Below, one piece after another: positions 22,919 to 30,375 of a stretch of DNA of 33,090 bases. Location of the stretch: contig NZ_MUNE01000002.1 of assembly GCF_002154605.1 (NCBI RefSeq), positions 1-33,090 of the forward strand, given 5' to 3'. This DNA comes from Streptomyces milbemycinicus (lineage in GTDB: Bacteria; Actinomycetota; Actinomycetes; Streptomycetales; Streptomycetaceae). The first letter of the stretch is position 1, and each line of letters opens with the position of its first letter. The notes under the pieces were generated by a model. That model made no database searches. It was not told the origin of the DNA and saw nothing but the letters and a program-made list of their open reading frames with translations. The translations under genes and the position numbers were made by a program.

Positions 22919-23737
22919 ATGCGACTTGGCGTCAACGTACCGAACTTCGGGCCGGGGACCGATCCCGGCGTGCTGCGCGAGTGGGCGCGAATCGTGGAGG
23001 GGCTCGGCTTCGACCTTCTCATGGTGTCGGACCACGTGGCCGTGACCCCGGACGTGGCCGTGCGGTACCCGGAGCCGTTCTATGAGCCGTTCACCACGCT
23101 GTCCTGGCTGGCCGGGATCACCACCGGGCTGCGGCTGGGCACGACCGTGCTCGTGCTGCCCTACCGGCACCCGTTGCTGGTGGCGCGCATGGCCACCGGC
23201 CTCAACCGGCTCAGCGGCGGCCGGTTCGTCCTCGGGGTGGGGGTCGGCTGGGCACGTCAGGAGTTCGACGCGCTCGGCGTGCCGTTCACCGCGCGCGGCA
23301 GGCTGACCGACGAGTACCTGGGCACGTTGCGGGACGCCTGGTGCGCGGAGGCCGAGTCCAGCACCGGAGCGGTACCCGTCTGGGTCGGGGGCCACAGCGA
23401 GGCGGCGCTCCGGCGCGCCGTCAGGTTCGGCGACGCCTGGCACCCGCTGCGCCTCCCACTTACCCGGATGCGCTCGGTCCTGGCCGACCACGCGATGCCG
23501 GGGTTCGCCCCCCGCATCGCCCTGCGGCTGACCACCACTGTGGTCGACGACCCCGAACGGCCGGTCGGCGTGGGCACCATCGAGCAGATCCTCGACGATC
23601 TCGACGAACTCCGCTCGCTCGGCGCCGACACCGTCGTGTTCGACCCCTACCACGGAGATCCGGAGGAGACCCGTCGGCCCGACGCGGCCTGGCGGGCGCT
23701 CACCGCCGTGGCCACACACTGGAGGACAGCATCGTGA
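22919..23737 (+). CDS. LLM-class (F420-dependent type) oxidoreductase
   Basis: The 272-residue protein is a luciferase-like TIM barrel. It shows MRLGVNVPNFGPGTDPG at the start, FDLLMVSDHVA in strand 2, LGTTVLVLPYRHPLLVARM, and then LSGGRFVLGVGVGWARQEFDALG, the signature block of the family. Small actinobacterial members of this size mostly use coenzyme F420, but FMN cannot be excluded. Its stop overlaps the GTG of the deaminase gene, so both are made together. No ribosome site; probably leaderless. Confidence 0.88.
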   Translation: MRLGVNVPNFGPGTDPGVLREWARIVEGLGFDLLMVSDHVAVTPDVAVRYPEPFYEPFTTLSWLAGITTGLRLGTTVLVLPYRHPLLVARMATGLNRLSGGRFVLGVGVGWARQEFDALGVPFTARGRLTDEYLGTLRDAWCAEAESSTGAVPVWVGGHSEAALRRAVRFGDAWHPLRLPLTRMRSVLADHAMPGFAPRIALRLTTTVVDDPERPVGVGTIEQILDDLDELRSLGADTVVFDPYHGDPEETRRPDAAWRALTAVATHWRTAS

Positions 23738-24165
23738 GCACCACCGCCGACGAAACTCTCCTGCGACGCGCCATCGGCATCGCGGCCCGCGCCGTCACCC
23801 TGGGCGACGCCCCGTACGGCTCCCTGCTCGCCGGCCCGGACGGCACGATCCTCGCCGAGGCCCACAACACAGTGCGGCGCGACAACGACATCACGGCCCA
23901 CCCGGAACTGAAGCTCGCCCGCTGGGCGGCCCGGGAACTCGACCCGGACACGGCCGCACGCACCACCCTGTACACCAGTTGCCAGCCGTGCGGCATGTGC
24001 GGCGGCGGCATCGTCCGCTCCGGCGTCGGCCGGGTCGTCTACGCGCTCTCCACCGAGCAGCTTGTCGAGCTCAACCCGCAGTCGGGCGACTGGCCCACGG
24101 TGACGCAGGACGGCCCGGCCCTGTTCGACGAGGCACGCACCCCCATCGACGCCTACTACCGGTAA
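23734..24165 (+). CDS. Zinc-dependent nucleoside/base deaminase
   Basis: The 143-residue cytidine-deaminase-fold enzyme has a catalytic motif AHPELKLA (His56, Glu58, with Pro in the middle in place of the common Ala) and a zinc motif SCQPCGMCGGG (Cys86, Cys89). The length and HPE variant suit cytosine or guanine deaminase-like proteins rather than tRNA TadA. It starts at GTG 23734, overlapping the LLM stop by 4 bases, with GGAGG about 10 bases upstream. Pairing with an oxidoreductase suggests turnover of a modified base or heterocycle; that is inference. Confidence 0.88.
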   Translation: MSTTADETLLRRAIGIAARAVTLGDAPYGSLLAGPDGTILAEAHNTVRRDNDITAHPELKLARWAARELDPDTAARTTLYTSCQPCGMCGGGIVRSGVGRVVYALSTEQLVELNPQSGDWPTVTQDGPALFDEARTPIDAYYR

Positions 24166-24166
24166 G

Positions 24167-24319
24167 TCACCCGTGTGCGCCGAGCCCGCCCCGGGCTGCG
24201 ATGCGGTCGCGGATGCGCGCGGCCATGTCGGAGGCTTCCTCGGGCTCCATGGCCAGCACGCCGTTCTCGGTCATCAGCGACGCGAACTGCTGCTGCTCGT
24301 ACGGGACGTCCGGCGGCAT
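24167..24319 (-). CDS. Small acidic protein downstream of the ATPase gene
   Basis: A 50-residue reading frame starts at ATG 24319, 11 bp after the ATPase stop, and ends one base beyond the convergent deaminase stop. The sequence (MPPDVPYEQQQFASLM, then LAMEPEEASDMAARIRDRIA) looks helical and acidic. Codon positions are GC3-rich like real genes here. Its function is unknown. It is probably co-expressed with the upstream ATPase, though the ribosome site is weak. Confidence 0.55.
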   Translation of the reverse strand: MPPDVPYEQQQFASLMTENGVLAMEPEEASDMAARIRDRIAARGGLGAHG

Positions 24320-24330
24320 CCGTGGTCCGA

Positions 24331-24783
24331 TCAGAGTTCGACCGGGGAGGTTGCCAGGTCGAGTTCGACCCAGACTTCCTTGCCCACGGTCCGCTCCCGT
24401 ACGCCCCAGCGGGTCGCCAGCGCGCGCACGATGAGGAGCCCGCGCCCGAACTTGTCGTCGGGGGTGGGGCGGCGCGGCTGGGGGAGGCGTTCACCCTTGG
24501 CGTCGGATACGGCGATGCGCAGGAGGGTTTTGGTGAGGGTGAGCTGAACGCGGAAGTGACGCCCAGGGACGCCGCCGTGCAGCACGGCGTTGCTGGCCAG
24601 CTCGGAGACGATGAGCGCGGCGTCGTCAGCGAGGGCGGGGTGGCCCCAGTGAGCAACCAGTCTGGCGGTGTAGCGGCGGGCGAAGGTCACGCTTTTGGGA
24701 AACGGGGAGTAGTCGACGCGGTCGTGATGGACGACGGGGTCGTTGGGGTCTGGAATCCGTGGGTCTTGCGGCGCGAATGCCAT
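24331..24783 (-). CDS. HATPase_c (anti-sigma-like) ATP-binding protein
   Basis: The 150-residue protein has a GHKL fold. The N box reads ALIVSELASNAVLHGG (about 57-72) and the G-box region reads DDKFGRGLLIVRALATRWGV (about 108-127). Such short ATPases resemble anti-sigma kinases (SpoIIAB/RsbW) but lack a recognisable partner here. In Streptomyces they are often found beside XRE/DUF5753 and DUF397 genes, in the abaA/whiJ-like developmental loci, as here. The start is ATG 24783 with GGAGG 6 bases upstream. It diverges from the XRE gene across about 200 bp. Confidence 0.88.
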   Translation of the reverse strand: MAFAPQDPRIPDPNDPVVHHDRVDYSPFPKSVTFARRYTARLVAHWGHPALADDAALIVSELASNAVLHGGVPGRHFRVQLTLTKTLLRIAVSDAKGERLPQPRRPTPDDKFGRGLLIVRALATRWGVRERTVGKEVWVELDLATSPVEL

Positions 24784-24980
24784 CACGCACCTCCAGCAGG
24801 CGGCGGGAATTGGCCCGAGCGCGCGAGGGCATGGCGGGTCGCGGCCCGCCGACTCGCCTCGCTGCGCGAGCGGTTCATCACGGACCGTAGCGTCGTCTGC
24901 GAGATCAACACAAGTTCCTCTTGGAGGAAATCCTCCGATCTGGTTTGCGAGGGTGTATCCGCTGACGCCAGACTGGGCAC

Positions 24981-25862
24981 GTGACTACGAGTCAGCTGAT
25001 GCAGGGGAACAGCACATCAACCGTTCTGGGGCGCAGACTCGGCGGTGAGCTCATCAAGCTCCGTACCGAGGCGGGGCTTACGCAGGGGCACGCCGCCAAA
25101 GCCCTCACGGCATCCACCACCAAGGTCGCCAAGATGGAGCGCGGCTGGGTCCCCATGCGCGACCCGGACATCCGGGCCTTGTGCGAGCTCTACGGCGTGA
25201 GCGATCCTGCGGTTGTGGGCGGGCTGCTGGAGCTGGCGCGGGTCGACCGCGAGCGCCGCAGGGCCAAGGGGTGGTGGGACGACTTCCCGAACCTCGGAGT
25301 AATGCAGGAGTACGTCGCCCTGGAGAACGTGGCGACAAGCATCAGGACGTGGCAGCTCAGCCTTGTGCCCGGTCTGCTGCAGACCCCTGATTACGCCCGC
25401 GCATTGGCCCTCGGCAACTCGATGCGCGGCCACCCGGACGAGGGCGAACAGTTCGTTGCCGCCAGAGTGGCCCGTCAGCGGCGGCTCACCGAAGAACCTG
25501 TGCTGGCACTACGGGCGCTGATCCATGAAGGTGCGCTCCGGCAACATGTCGGCGGGCCGGAGGTCATGCGCTCGCAGTTGGTGCATCTCTGCCACGTCAC
25601 GGATCGGTCCCACATCACGGTTCAGGTGCTGCCGTTCACGGCCGGGGCGCACTTGGGCATGAACGGAGCCTTCAACATCATTTCGTTCGCTGAGCCCGGT
25701 GCCATGGACGTGGTGTATACAGAAACCGCCTTCGGCCAGTTGTGGGTTGAGGGAGGCGACGAAGCCGCCCAGCACCAGGATCTCTTTGAGGAGATCTCCC
25801 GAAGCGCCCTCACTGAGTCGGAGAGCAAGACATTCATCAACGTTCTCCGTGAAGAGGTGTGA
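24981..25862 (+). CDS. XRE-family regulator with DUF5753 domain (WhiJ-like)
   Basis: The 293-residue protein has an XRE helix-turn-helix at about 18-70 (LGGELIKLRTEAGLTQGHAA, then STTKVAKMERG) and a C-terminal DUF5753 domain from about 110 (RTWQLSLVPGLLQTPDYARA onward, with HEGALRQHVGG and IISFAEPGAMDVVYTE). This matches WhiJ/Scr1-type regulators that act with a small DUF397 partner and influence development or antibiotic production. The start is GTG 24981; CAGACT 6 bases upstream may be the -10 of a leaderless mRNA. The DUF397 gene follows 3 bp after its stop. Confidence 0.9.
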   Translation: MTTSQLMQGNSTSTVLGRRLGGELIKLRTEAGLTQGHAAKALTASTTKVAKMERGWVPMRDPDIRALCELYGVSDPAVVGGLLELARVDRERRRAKGWWDDFPNLGVMQEYVALENVATSIRTWQLSLVPGLLQTPDYARALALGNSMRGHPDEGEQFVAARVARQRRLTEEPVLALRALIHEGALRQHVGGPEVMRSQLVHLCHVTDRSHITVQVLPFTAGAHLGMNGAFNIISFAEPGAMDVVYTETAFGQLWVEGGDEAAQHQDLFEEISRSALTESESKTFINVLREEV

Positions 25863-25865
25863 GAG

Positions 25866-26066
25866 ATGAGCACGCTTGAGTTCCGCAAGTCGAGCTACAG
25901 CAACGGTGACCACGAATGCGTCGAGGTGGCCACCAACCACCCCGACACCGTCGCGATACGCGACTCCAAGCACCCCGAGGGCCCCATACTGCGCGTGGCG
26001 CCCGCCGCCTGGACCGCCTTCCGGGAGGCCGTCGTTCAGACCTCGTCGCGCATCAACCGCAGGTAG
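25866..26066 (+). CDS. DUF397 protein with altered C-terminus
   Basis: The 66-residue partner of the XRE gene has a DUF397 core that is clear: FRKSSYSNGDHECVEVA, then VAIRDSKHPEGPILRVAP and AWTAFREAV (to residue 56, position 26033). The final ten residues (VQTSSRINRR) are read from DNA that is also the reverse complement of the malF 3' end, so the original tail and stop seem lost at the junction. Genes 25866-26066 and 26036-26941 therefore overlap tail to tail by 31 bp. Function in the family: a small acidic cofactor or antagonist of the XRE protein. Confidence 0.87.
   Translation: MSTLEFRKSSYSNGDHECVEVATNHPDTVAIRDSKHPEGPILRVAPAAWTAFREAVVQTSSRINRR
26036..26051. repeat. Right 16-bp direct repeat of the putative insert
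   Basis: TCAGACCTCGTCGCGC contains the malF stop codon complement and matches 7294-7309 at 14 of 16 positions, same orientation. DUF397 similarity ends just before it. Confidence 0.45.
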
Positions 26067-26941
26067 ACCAGCGAGAACACCGCACCCACCAGCAGCAACA
26101 GCAGCGCGACCGCCGTGCCGTAGCCGATCAGGGACTTGTTGAACGCCTGGTCGTACATGAAGACCGGCAGGGTCTGGCTGCGGTTGCCGGGGCCGCCTCG
26201 GGTCATGGCCCAGATGAGGCCGAAGACGGACAGCGTCTGGAGCGTGTTGAGCATCAGGTTCGTGCCGATGGAGCGGCGGATCATCGGCAGGGTGATGTGC
26301 CAGAAGCGGCGCGGCCCACTCGCGCCGTCGACCTCCGCGGCCTCGTTGATCTCCTTGGGGATTTCGGAGAGCGCGGCGGAGTAGACGAGCATGGAGAAGG
26401 CCGTGCCGCGCCAGACGTTGGCGAAGGAGACGGCGAGGATGGGGAGGGTGTAGAGCCAGTTCTGGGACGGCAGGTGGAGCCAGTCCAGGATGGCGTTGAG
26501 CGTGCCCTCGCGGCGGAAGAAGGCGTACAGCAGAAAGCCCGCGACGATCTCGGGTACGACCCACGCCGCGATGACGATCGAGCCGGTGATGGTCCGTACG
26601 GGCTTGGAGGCGCGCTGCATGGCGGTGGCGAGGGCCAGCCCCAGGGTGTTCTGGCCGATCAGCGAGGACAGCAGGGTGAAGACGAGGGTGAGGATGACCG
26701 CGTTGCGGAAGTTGTCGTCCTCGAAGGCGCGTTGGAAGTTGTCGAGGCCGACGAAGTCCGTGGTGGCGGCGCCGGTGAGCTGCATATTGGTGAAGGCGAT
26801 GTAGACGCAGTAGCCGATCGGCCCGCCGAGGAAGAGCAGCAGGAGCACCGTCGCCGGGGCGAGGGGGAGCCAGCGCAGGGGGCGGCGTCTCGGGCGGGCC
26901 GGGGCCGCCGGAGCCGCCGCCACCTTGGTCGCGGTCGCCAT
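26036..26941 (-). CDS. Carbohydrate ABC transporter permease, MalF type
   Basis: The 301-residue membrane protein has six helices, beginning at about 26 (PLAPATVLLLLFLGGPIGYC). The EAA loop is NEAAEVDGASGPRRFWHITLP. It should pair with a MalG-type permease and the lipoprotein encoded just upstream. Its ATG overlaps the binding-protein TGA by one base (TGATG), so the two are coupled. The gene that should follow, malG, is missing here and present at 6353-7291. The ATPase is not encoded nearby, as is usual in Streptomyces, where MsiK serves several importers. Confidence 0.92.
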   Translation of the reverse strand: MATATKVAAAPAAPARPRRRPLRWLPLAPATVLLLLFLGGPIGYCVYIAFTNMQLTGAATTDFVGLDNFQRAFEDDNFRNAVILTLVFTLLSSLIGQNTLGLALATAMQRASKPVRTITGSIVIAAWVVPEIVAGFLLYAFFRREGTLNAILDWLHLPSQNWLYTLPILAVSFANVWRGTAFSMLVYSAALSEIPKEINEAAEVDGASGPRRFWHITLPMIRRSIGTNLMLNTLQTLSVFGLIWAMTRGGPGNRSQTLPVFMYDQAFNKSLIGYGTAVALLLLLVGAVFSLVYLRLMRDEV

Positions 26942-28302
26942 CAGTCCTTGGCCACCGTGGCGCCGTCGGCGATCGTCTTGAGTTGGTCGCCGTAGGACTC
27001 GGCCGCCTTGTCGGGGGAGGCGTCACCCGTGGTCACCGACTCCATGGCCTCGCCGATCGCGGTGGAGACCTGGGGGTAGACGGGGAGCGCCGGCCGGTAG
27101 TGGGTGTACTTCACCAGGTCAGTGAAGAAGGTGATCCCCGGCATGGACGACAGATAGCGCGGGTCCTTCGCCACGTCTTTGCGGACCGCGATCTGTGCGT
27201 CGACCACGCACCATTCGACCGCGTTCTTCTTGGTCTGCATCTGCTCGATGAACTTCCAGGCCAGGTCGGGGTTCTTGGACTTGGCGGTGATCGCCCAGGT
27301 CCAGCCGCCGGACATGCTGACCTTGCCGGGTGCCTGGCCGTTCTGGGTGGGCATGGCCGCCTGGCCGAGGGTCTTGGACCATTCGGGCCATGGCTTGCCG
27401 CCGGTCTTCAGCCAGTTCTGGCCGAGCCAGGAGCCGTCGAGGTCGATGGCGAGCTTTTCCTCCGGCAGCCATTCGCTGGAGACGGTGGTGCCGACGTTGG
27501 GGTCGAGGGCGTCGGAGACGTCGGGGCCCAGCTTCTCGTCGTAGACGGTCTTGATGAAGCCGAGGGCGTCCTCGAACCCCTTGCCGCCGGTGACCCACTT
27601 CTTCGCCTTCGGGTCGTACAGCGGGTTCTCGCCCGTGCCGTACAGCAGCATCTCGAAGCCCTGCATCACGGCGGTCTCGCCGGGGGCCTTGCCGGTGTAG
27701 ACGTTGAGCGGGATGACGTCGGGGACCTTCTTCTTGATCGTGCGGGCGGCGGCGAGGATGTCGTCCCAGCTCCCCGGCTGCCAGTCGGCCGGCAGTCCGG
27801 CCTTGGCGAAGATCTTCTTGTTGAACCACAGGCCGCGGGTGTCGGTGCCGTCCGGGATGCCGTACGTCTTGCCGTCCTCGGCCTTGGCCGCCGCCTTCGC
27901 GGTGTCGACGAACTGGTCCCAGGTCTGCCACTTGGCCAGATACTCGTCGAGGGGGCGCAGATAACCCGCCGTGATGTCGGAGTTGATCCGGAAGGTGTCC
28001 TCGTAGACCAGGTCAGGCGCGGTCTTGGGGGACCGCATCATCTGCTGGACCTTGGTGGCGTAGTCGTTGTCCTGGGCCTGGATCGGGATCAGTTTGACCT
28101 TCTTGCCGGGGTTCGCCTTCTCGAACTCTTTTTTCACTCCGGCCAGGAAGTTGTCCTTGAATCTGATCTTGTTGTCGGTGCTGCGGTTGTAGGCGATCTT
28201 GACGGTGTCCGGGTCGCTGCCCGAGCCGCCGCCGCAGGCGGTGAGTCCTGCGGCGGCGACGAGGGCGGCGGCTGTGAGGATCAGTGGGGCGGTGGGGCGC
28301 AC
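26941..28302 (-). CDS. Sugar ABC transporter substrate-binding lipoprotein
   Basis: The product is 453 residues. The signal peptide ends in a lipobox, GLTAC, with Cys23 as lipid anchor, followed by GGGSGSDPD. The mature part is a family 1 solute-binding protein: VKIAYNRSTDNKIRFKDNF at the start, KTAPDLVYEDTFRINSDI, YGIPDGTDTRGLWFNKKIFA and MSGGWTWAITAKSKNPDLAW. The start is GTG 28302 behind AAGGAGG (8-base spacing). The ligand is unknown; a chitinase next door suggests chito- or other oligosaccharides. It is expressed from the promoter with the large palindrome at 28336-28357. Confidence 0.92.
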   Translation of the reverse strand: MRPTAPLILTAAALVAAAGLTACGGGSGSDPDTVKIAYNRSTDNKIRFKDNFLAGVKKEFEKANPGKKVKLIPIQAQDNDYATKVQQMMRSPKTAPDLVYEDTFRINSDITAGYLRPLDEYLAKWQTWDQFVDTAKAAAKAEDGKTYGIPDGTDTRGLWFNKKIFAKAGLPADWQPGSWDDILAAARTIKKKVPDVIPLNVYTGKAPGETAVMQGFEMLLYGTGENPLYDPKAKKWVTGGKGFEDALGFIKTVYDEKLGPDVSDALDPNVGTTVSSEWLPEEKLAIDLDGSWLGQNWLKTGGKPWPEWSKTLGQAAMPTQNGQAPGKVSMSGGWTWAITAKSKNPDLAWKFIEQMQTKKNAVEWCVVDAQIAVRKDVAKDPRYLSSMPGITFFTDLVKYTHYRPALPVYPQVSTAIGEAMESVTTGDASPDKAAESYGDQLKTIADGATVAKD

Positions 28303-28335
28303 TGGCACGACCTCCTTGCTGGCCTCTGGGGCTGC

Positions 28336-28371
28336 GGCCCGACCGTACGGTCGGGCCCGAGTCAAGGTCAA
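28336..28371 (-). promoter_or_regulatory. Sugar operon promoter with 22-bp palindrome
   Basis: A perfect 22-bp palindrome (28336-28357; half-site GGCCCGACCGT) overlaps TACGGT (28347-28342), a good Streptomyces -10. TTGACC (28371-28366) lies 18 bases upstream as -35. A second inverted repeat, GTCAAGG/CCTTGAC (28361-28381), covers the -35. A LacI- or ROK-type repressor is likely, but none is encoded nearby. Confidence 0.6.
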
Positions 28372-28433
28372 TCCCCTTGACCAGGAACGCCCTTGATCGA
28401 ACGCCAGCCCGGAGGGAACCAGGCGGTAAGCCC

Positions 28434-29477
28434 TCAGCCGGTGTAGCCCGCCAGCACCTTGGTGAAGTCGTACGTCCCCTGGTCGATGCCGCTGCACGCG
28501 TCCGCGTCCCCGCCGGAGCCGCACTTGCGGTCGCGGTTGAGCGACCAGAAGCTGACCCGGGCCAGGTGGTGGCTCTTGGCGTACGAGACCACGGACTTGA
28601 AGTTGTCGAGGGTGACCGTCTCACCAGCGACATCGGTCTTGCCGTTCATGGAGGAGAAGCCGACCTTGCGGTACGCGTCGTCGGAGGACAGACCGTACGC
28701 GCTCGCGACCGTGTTCTTCAGACCGTCGACCGCCGACTTGGTGGCCGCCGCCATGTCCACGGAGCCCTGGCCGAAGTCGAAGGGCATGACCGCCCAGCCG
28801 TCCACGTCGACGCCGGACGCGGCGCCGCGCTTGACCAGGTCCTTGCCGTTGGAGTCGGGGCCGCTGGTGGTCGTGCCGAAGGTGACGTACACCTTGATGC
28901 CGCTGTTCTTCTGCTTGACGATCTTCAGCGCGTCGATCACCCGCTGCCGGACCGTCGCGTTCTCGAACTCGCTCGCTTCGATGTCGATGTCGATCGACTT
29001 GAGCTTGTAGGCGTCGATCACCTTCTGGTACGCGCCCGCCAGCGCGGAGGCGGAGGAGCACTTCTCGCCGAGCTTGTTACCGCTCCAGCCGCCGAAGGAC
29101 ACCGTGACATCGCCGCCGGCCGAGCGTATGGAGTTGATCGTGGACTGATCGGTGCCGCCGGTGAGCGCGCGGGAGCCGTCCCACTTCGGGTTGCAGCCGC
29201 CGTCCGAGAGGATGAAGGCCATCGTGAACTGGGTGGTGCCGGTGGCCGACATCACATCGGTCGCCTTGGGCGGGCTGCCCCAGCCCAGGTAGAGGTACGG
29301 GCCGGTCTGGCCGCTGGCGGCGGCCTTCACGGCCGGGGCGGCCTTCGCGGCCGGGGCGGCCTTCGCGGTCGGGCTGGCCTGGGCGCCGGTCGCGGCGAGG
29401 GTCGCCGCGCCGCCGGTGGCTATCAGCGCGCAGGTCGCGGTGAGGGCGAGCCTGCGGCTGCGCTTGGACATCTTCAT
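28434..29477 (-). CDS. Secreted GH18 chitinase
   Basis: The 347-residue exported glycosidase has a signal peptide over residues 1-34 (basic KMSKRSRR, hydrophobic core, ATGAQA cleavage site), followed by an Ala/Lys/Pro-rich linker to about 55. The GH18 barrel starts with GPYLYLGWG. The substrate strand SFGGWSG is at 127-133, and the catalytic DxDxE is Asp163-Asp165-Glu167 (SIDIDIEASE). The first Asp of the full DxxDxDxE motif is Lys160, as in some bacterial relatives. No chitin-binding module is present. An AGGAGG lies 11 bases before ATG 29477. Products could feed the neighbouring sugar importer. Confidence 0.9.
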   Translation of the reverse strand: MKMSKRSRRLALTATCALIATGGAATLAATGAQASPTAKAAPAAKAAPAVKAAASGQTGPYLYLGWGSPPKATDVMSATGTTQFTMAFILSDGGCNPKWDGSRALTGGTDQSTINSIRSAGGDVTVSFGGWSGNKLGEKCSSASALAGAYQKVIDAYKLKSIDIDIEASEFENATVRQRVIDALKIVKQKNSGIKVYVTFGTTTSGPDSNGKDLVKRGAASGVDVDGWAVMPFDFGQGSVDMAAATKSAVDGLKNTVASAYGLSSDDAYRKVGFSSMNGKTDVAGETVTLDNFKSVVSYAKSHHLARVSFWSLNRDRKCGSGGDADACSGIDQGTYDFTKVLAGYTG

Positions 29478-29578
29478 GGCGGTGTGGTCCTCCTGAGGGG
29501 GGTGAGGGGAGGAGGCGACGGGTTCGGGGGGAGCATATGTGTACCGAACATCCGTCCATGCGGGGGGTTGCGGCTGTG

Positions 29579-29632
29579 AACCTAGCGAGCCGTCGCCGCG
29601 CCGACAAGATGGTGGATAGGAAAGTTTCCTAT
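29579..29632 (-). promoter_or_regulatory. Chitinase promoter and upstream palindrome
   Basis: On the minus strand, TTGTCG (29607-29602), a 17-base spacer and TAGGTT (29584-29579) form a good promoter, implying a leader of roughly 95 nt. Directly upstream is ATAGGAAAGTTTCCTAT (29616-29632), with 8-bp perfect arms about one base, a likely operator. No DasR-type TGGTCTAGACCA site was seen. Confidence 0.65.
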
Positions 29633-29661
29633 TGCTTGGTCGGTCGGCGGTCGGTCGGCGG

Positions 29662-30375
29662 TCAGCCGGCAGTCAGCCAGCGGTAGACCAGCTCGGGGCG
29701 GCCGACCTGCCCGTACTGCGGCGCCCGCGCCGCGCGCCCCGCGTCGACCAGGTGCTCCAGATAGCGGCGCGCGGTGATCCGCGAGATCCCCACCGCCTCC
29801 GCCGTCGCGGCGGCGGAGATCCCGTCCGCGGCGGCGCGCAGGGTGTCGGTCACGGCCTGCAGAGTGGCCGGGGTCAGCCCCTTGGGCAGCTCGGCCGGCT
29901 GCGGCGCGCGCAGTGCGGCCAGCGCGCGGTCCACCTCGTCCTGGCCGCTGGCCTCGCCCACGCTCGCGCGGAATTCCGCGTAGCGCAGCAGCCGGTCCCG
30001 AAGCGTTGCGAATGTGAACGGCTTGAGTACGTACTGCACCACCCCGAGCGAGACGCCCTCGCGGACCACCGCCAGGTCACGGGCCGAGGTGACCGCGATC
30101 ACATCCGCGGTGTGACCTGTCGCACGCAACGCCCGGAGCAGCTGCAGACCATGTCCATCGGGCAAATACAGATCCAGGAGCAACAGATCGGCGGGCGTGC
30201 GCTCCAGCTGGCGCTGCGCGTCGCCGCGCGTCCGCGCCACGCCGACGACCGAGAAGCCGGGGACCCGCTCCACATACATCCGGTGCGCGTCCGCGGCGAC
30301 CGGGTCGTCCTCGACGACGAGGACCCGTATCGGGGCGGGCCGCGCCGGGTTCGCCTGCGACGGGCTCGGGCTCAT
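29662..30375 (-). CDS. CitB/DcuR-type response regulator
   Basis: The 237-residue protein has a receiver domain at about 16-130: VEDDP acidic pocket at 21-25, phospho-acceptor Asp68 in LLLLDLYLPDGHG, Thr in VTSARD, and Lys in VLKPF. The C-terminal DNA-binding region has ISAAATAEAVGISRITARRYL as helix-turn-helix landmarks (AVGISRITARRYLEHL), typical of CitB/DpiA regulators. Its ATG overlaps the kinase TGA by four bases (ATGA). The likely target is the divergent dicarboxylate symporter gene beyond the kinase. Confidence 0.92.
   Translation of the reverse strand: MSPSPSQANPARPAPIRVLVVEDDPVAADAHRMYVERVPGFSVVGVARTRGDAQRQLERTPADLLLLDLYLPDGHGLQLLRALRATGHTADVIAVTSARDLAVVREGVSLGVVQYVLKPFTFATLRDRLLRYAEFRASVGEASGQDEVDRALAALRAPQPAELPKGLTPATLQAVTDTLRAAADGISAAATAEAVGISRITARRYLEHLVDAGRAARAPQYGQVGRPELVYRWLTAG

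Larger units (their letters stand above)
7294..26051. mobile_element. Candidate genomic island splitting a sugar ABC operon
   Basis: Everything between the MalF/binding-protein pair (26036-28302, minus) and the MalG gene (6353-7291, minus) is of accessory character: short regulator/enzyme pairs, a transposase, a Tn3-transposase tail, a serine recombinase and truncated genes. Imperfect 16-bp direct repeats flank it. Joining the outer sequences across the repeat would place the MalF stop two bases before the MalG TTG, a normal coupled operon. No large integrase is recognised inside, so the insertion mechanism is unknown and stepwise growth is possible. Confidence 0.5.

Noticed and set aside
24981-26066. 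Classical toxin-antitoxin pair
   Set aside because: XRE-DUF5753 with DUF397 is a regulatory pair; no toxin fold (RelE, PIN, HEPN, Fic) is visible.
26983-28380. Long plus-strand open frame opposite the binding protein
   Set aside because: Mirrors the codon pattern of the real lipoprotein gene, which has a signal, lipobox and ribosome site.
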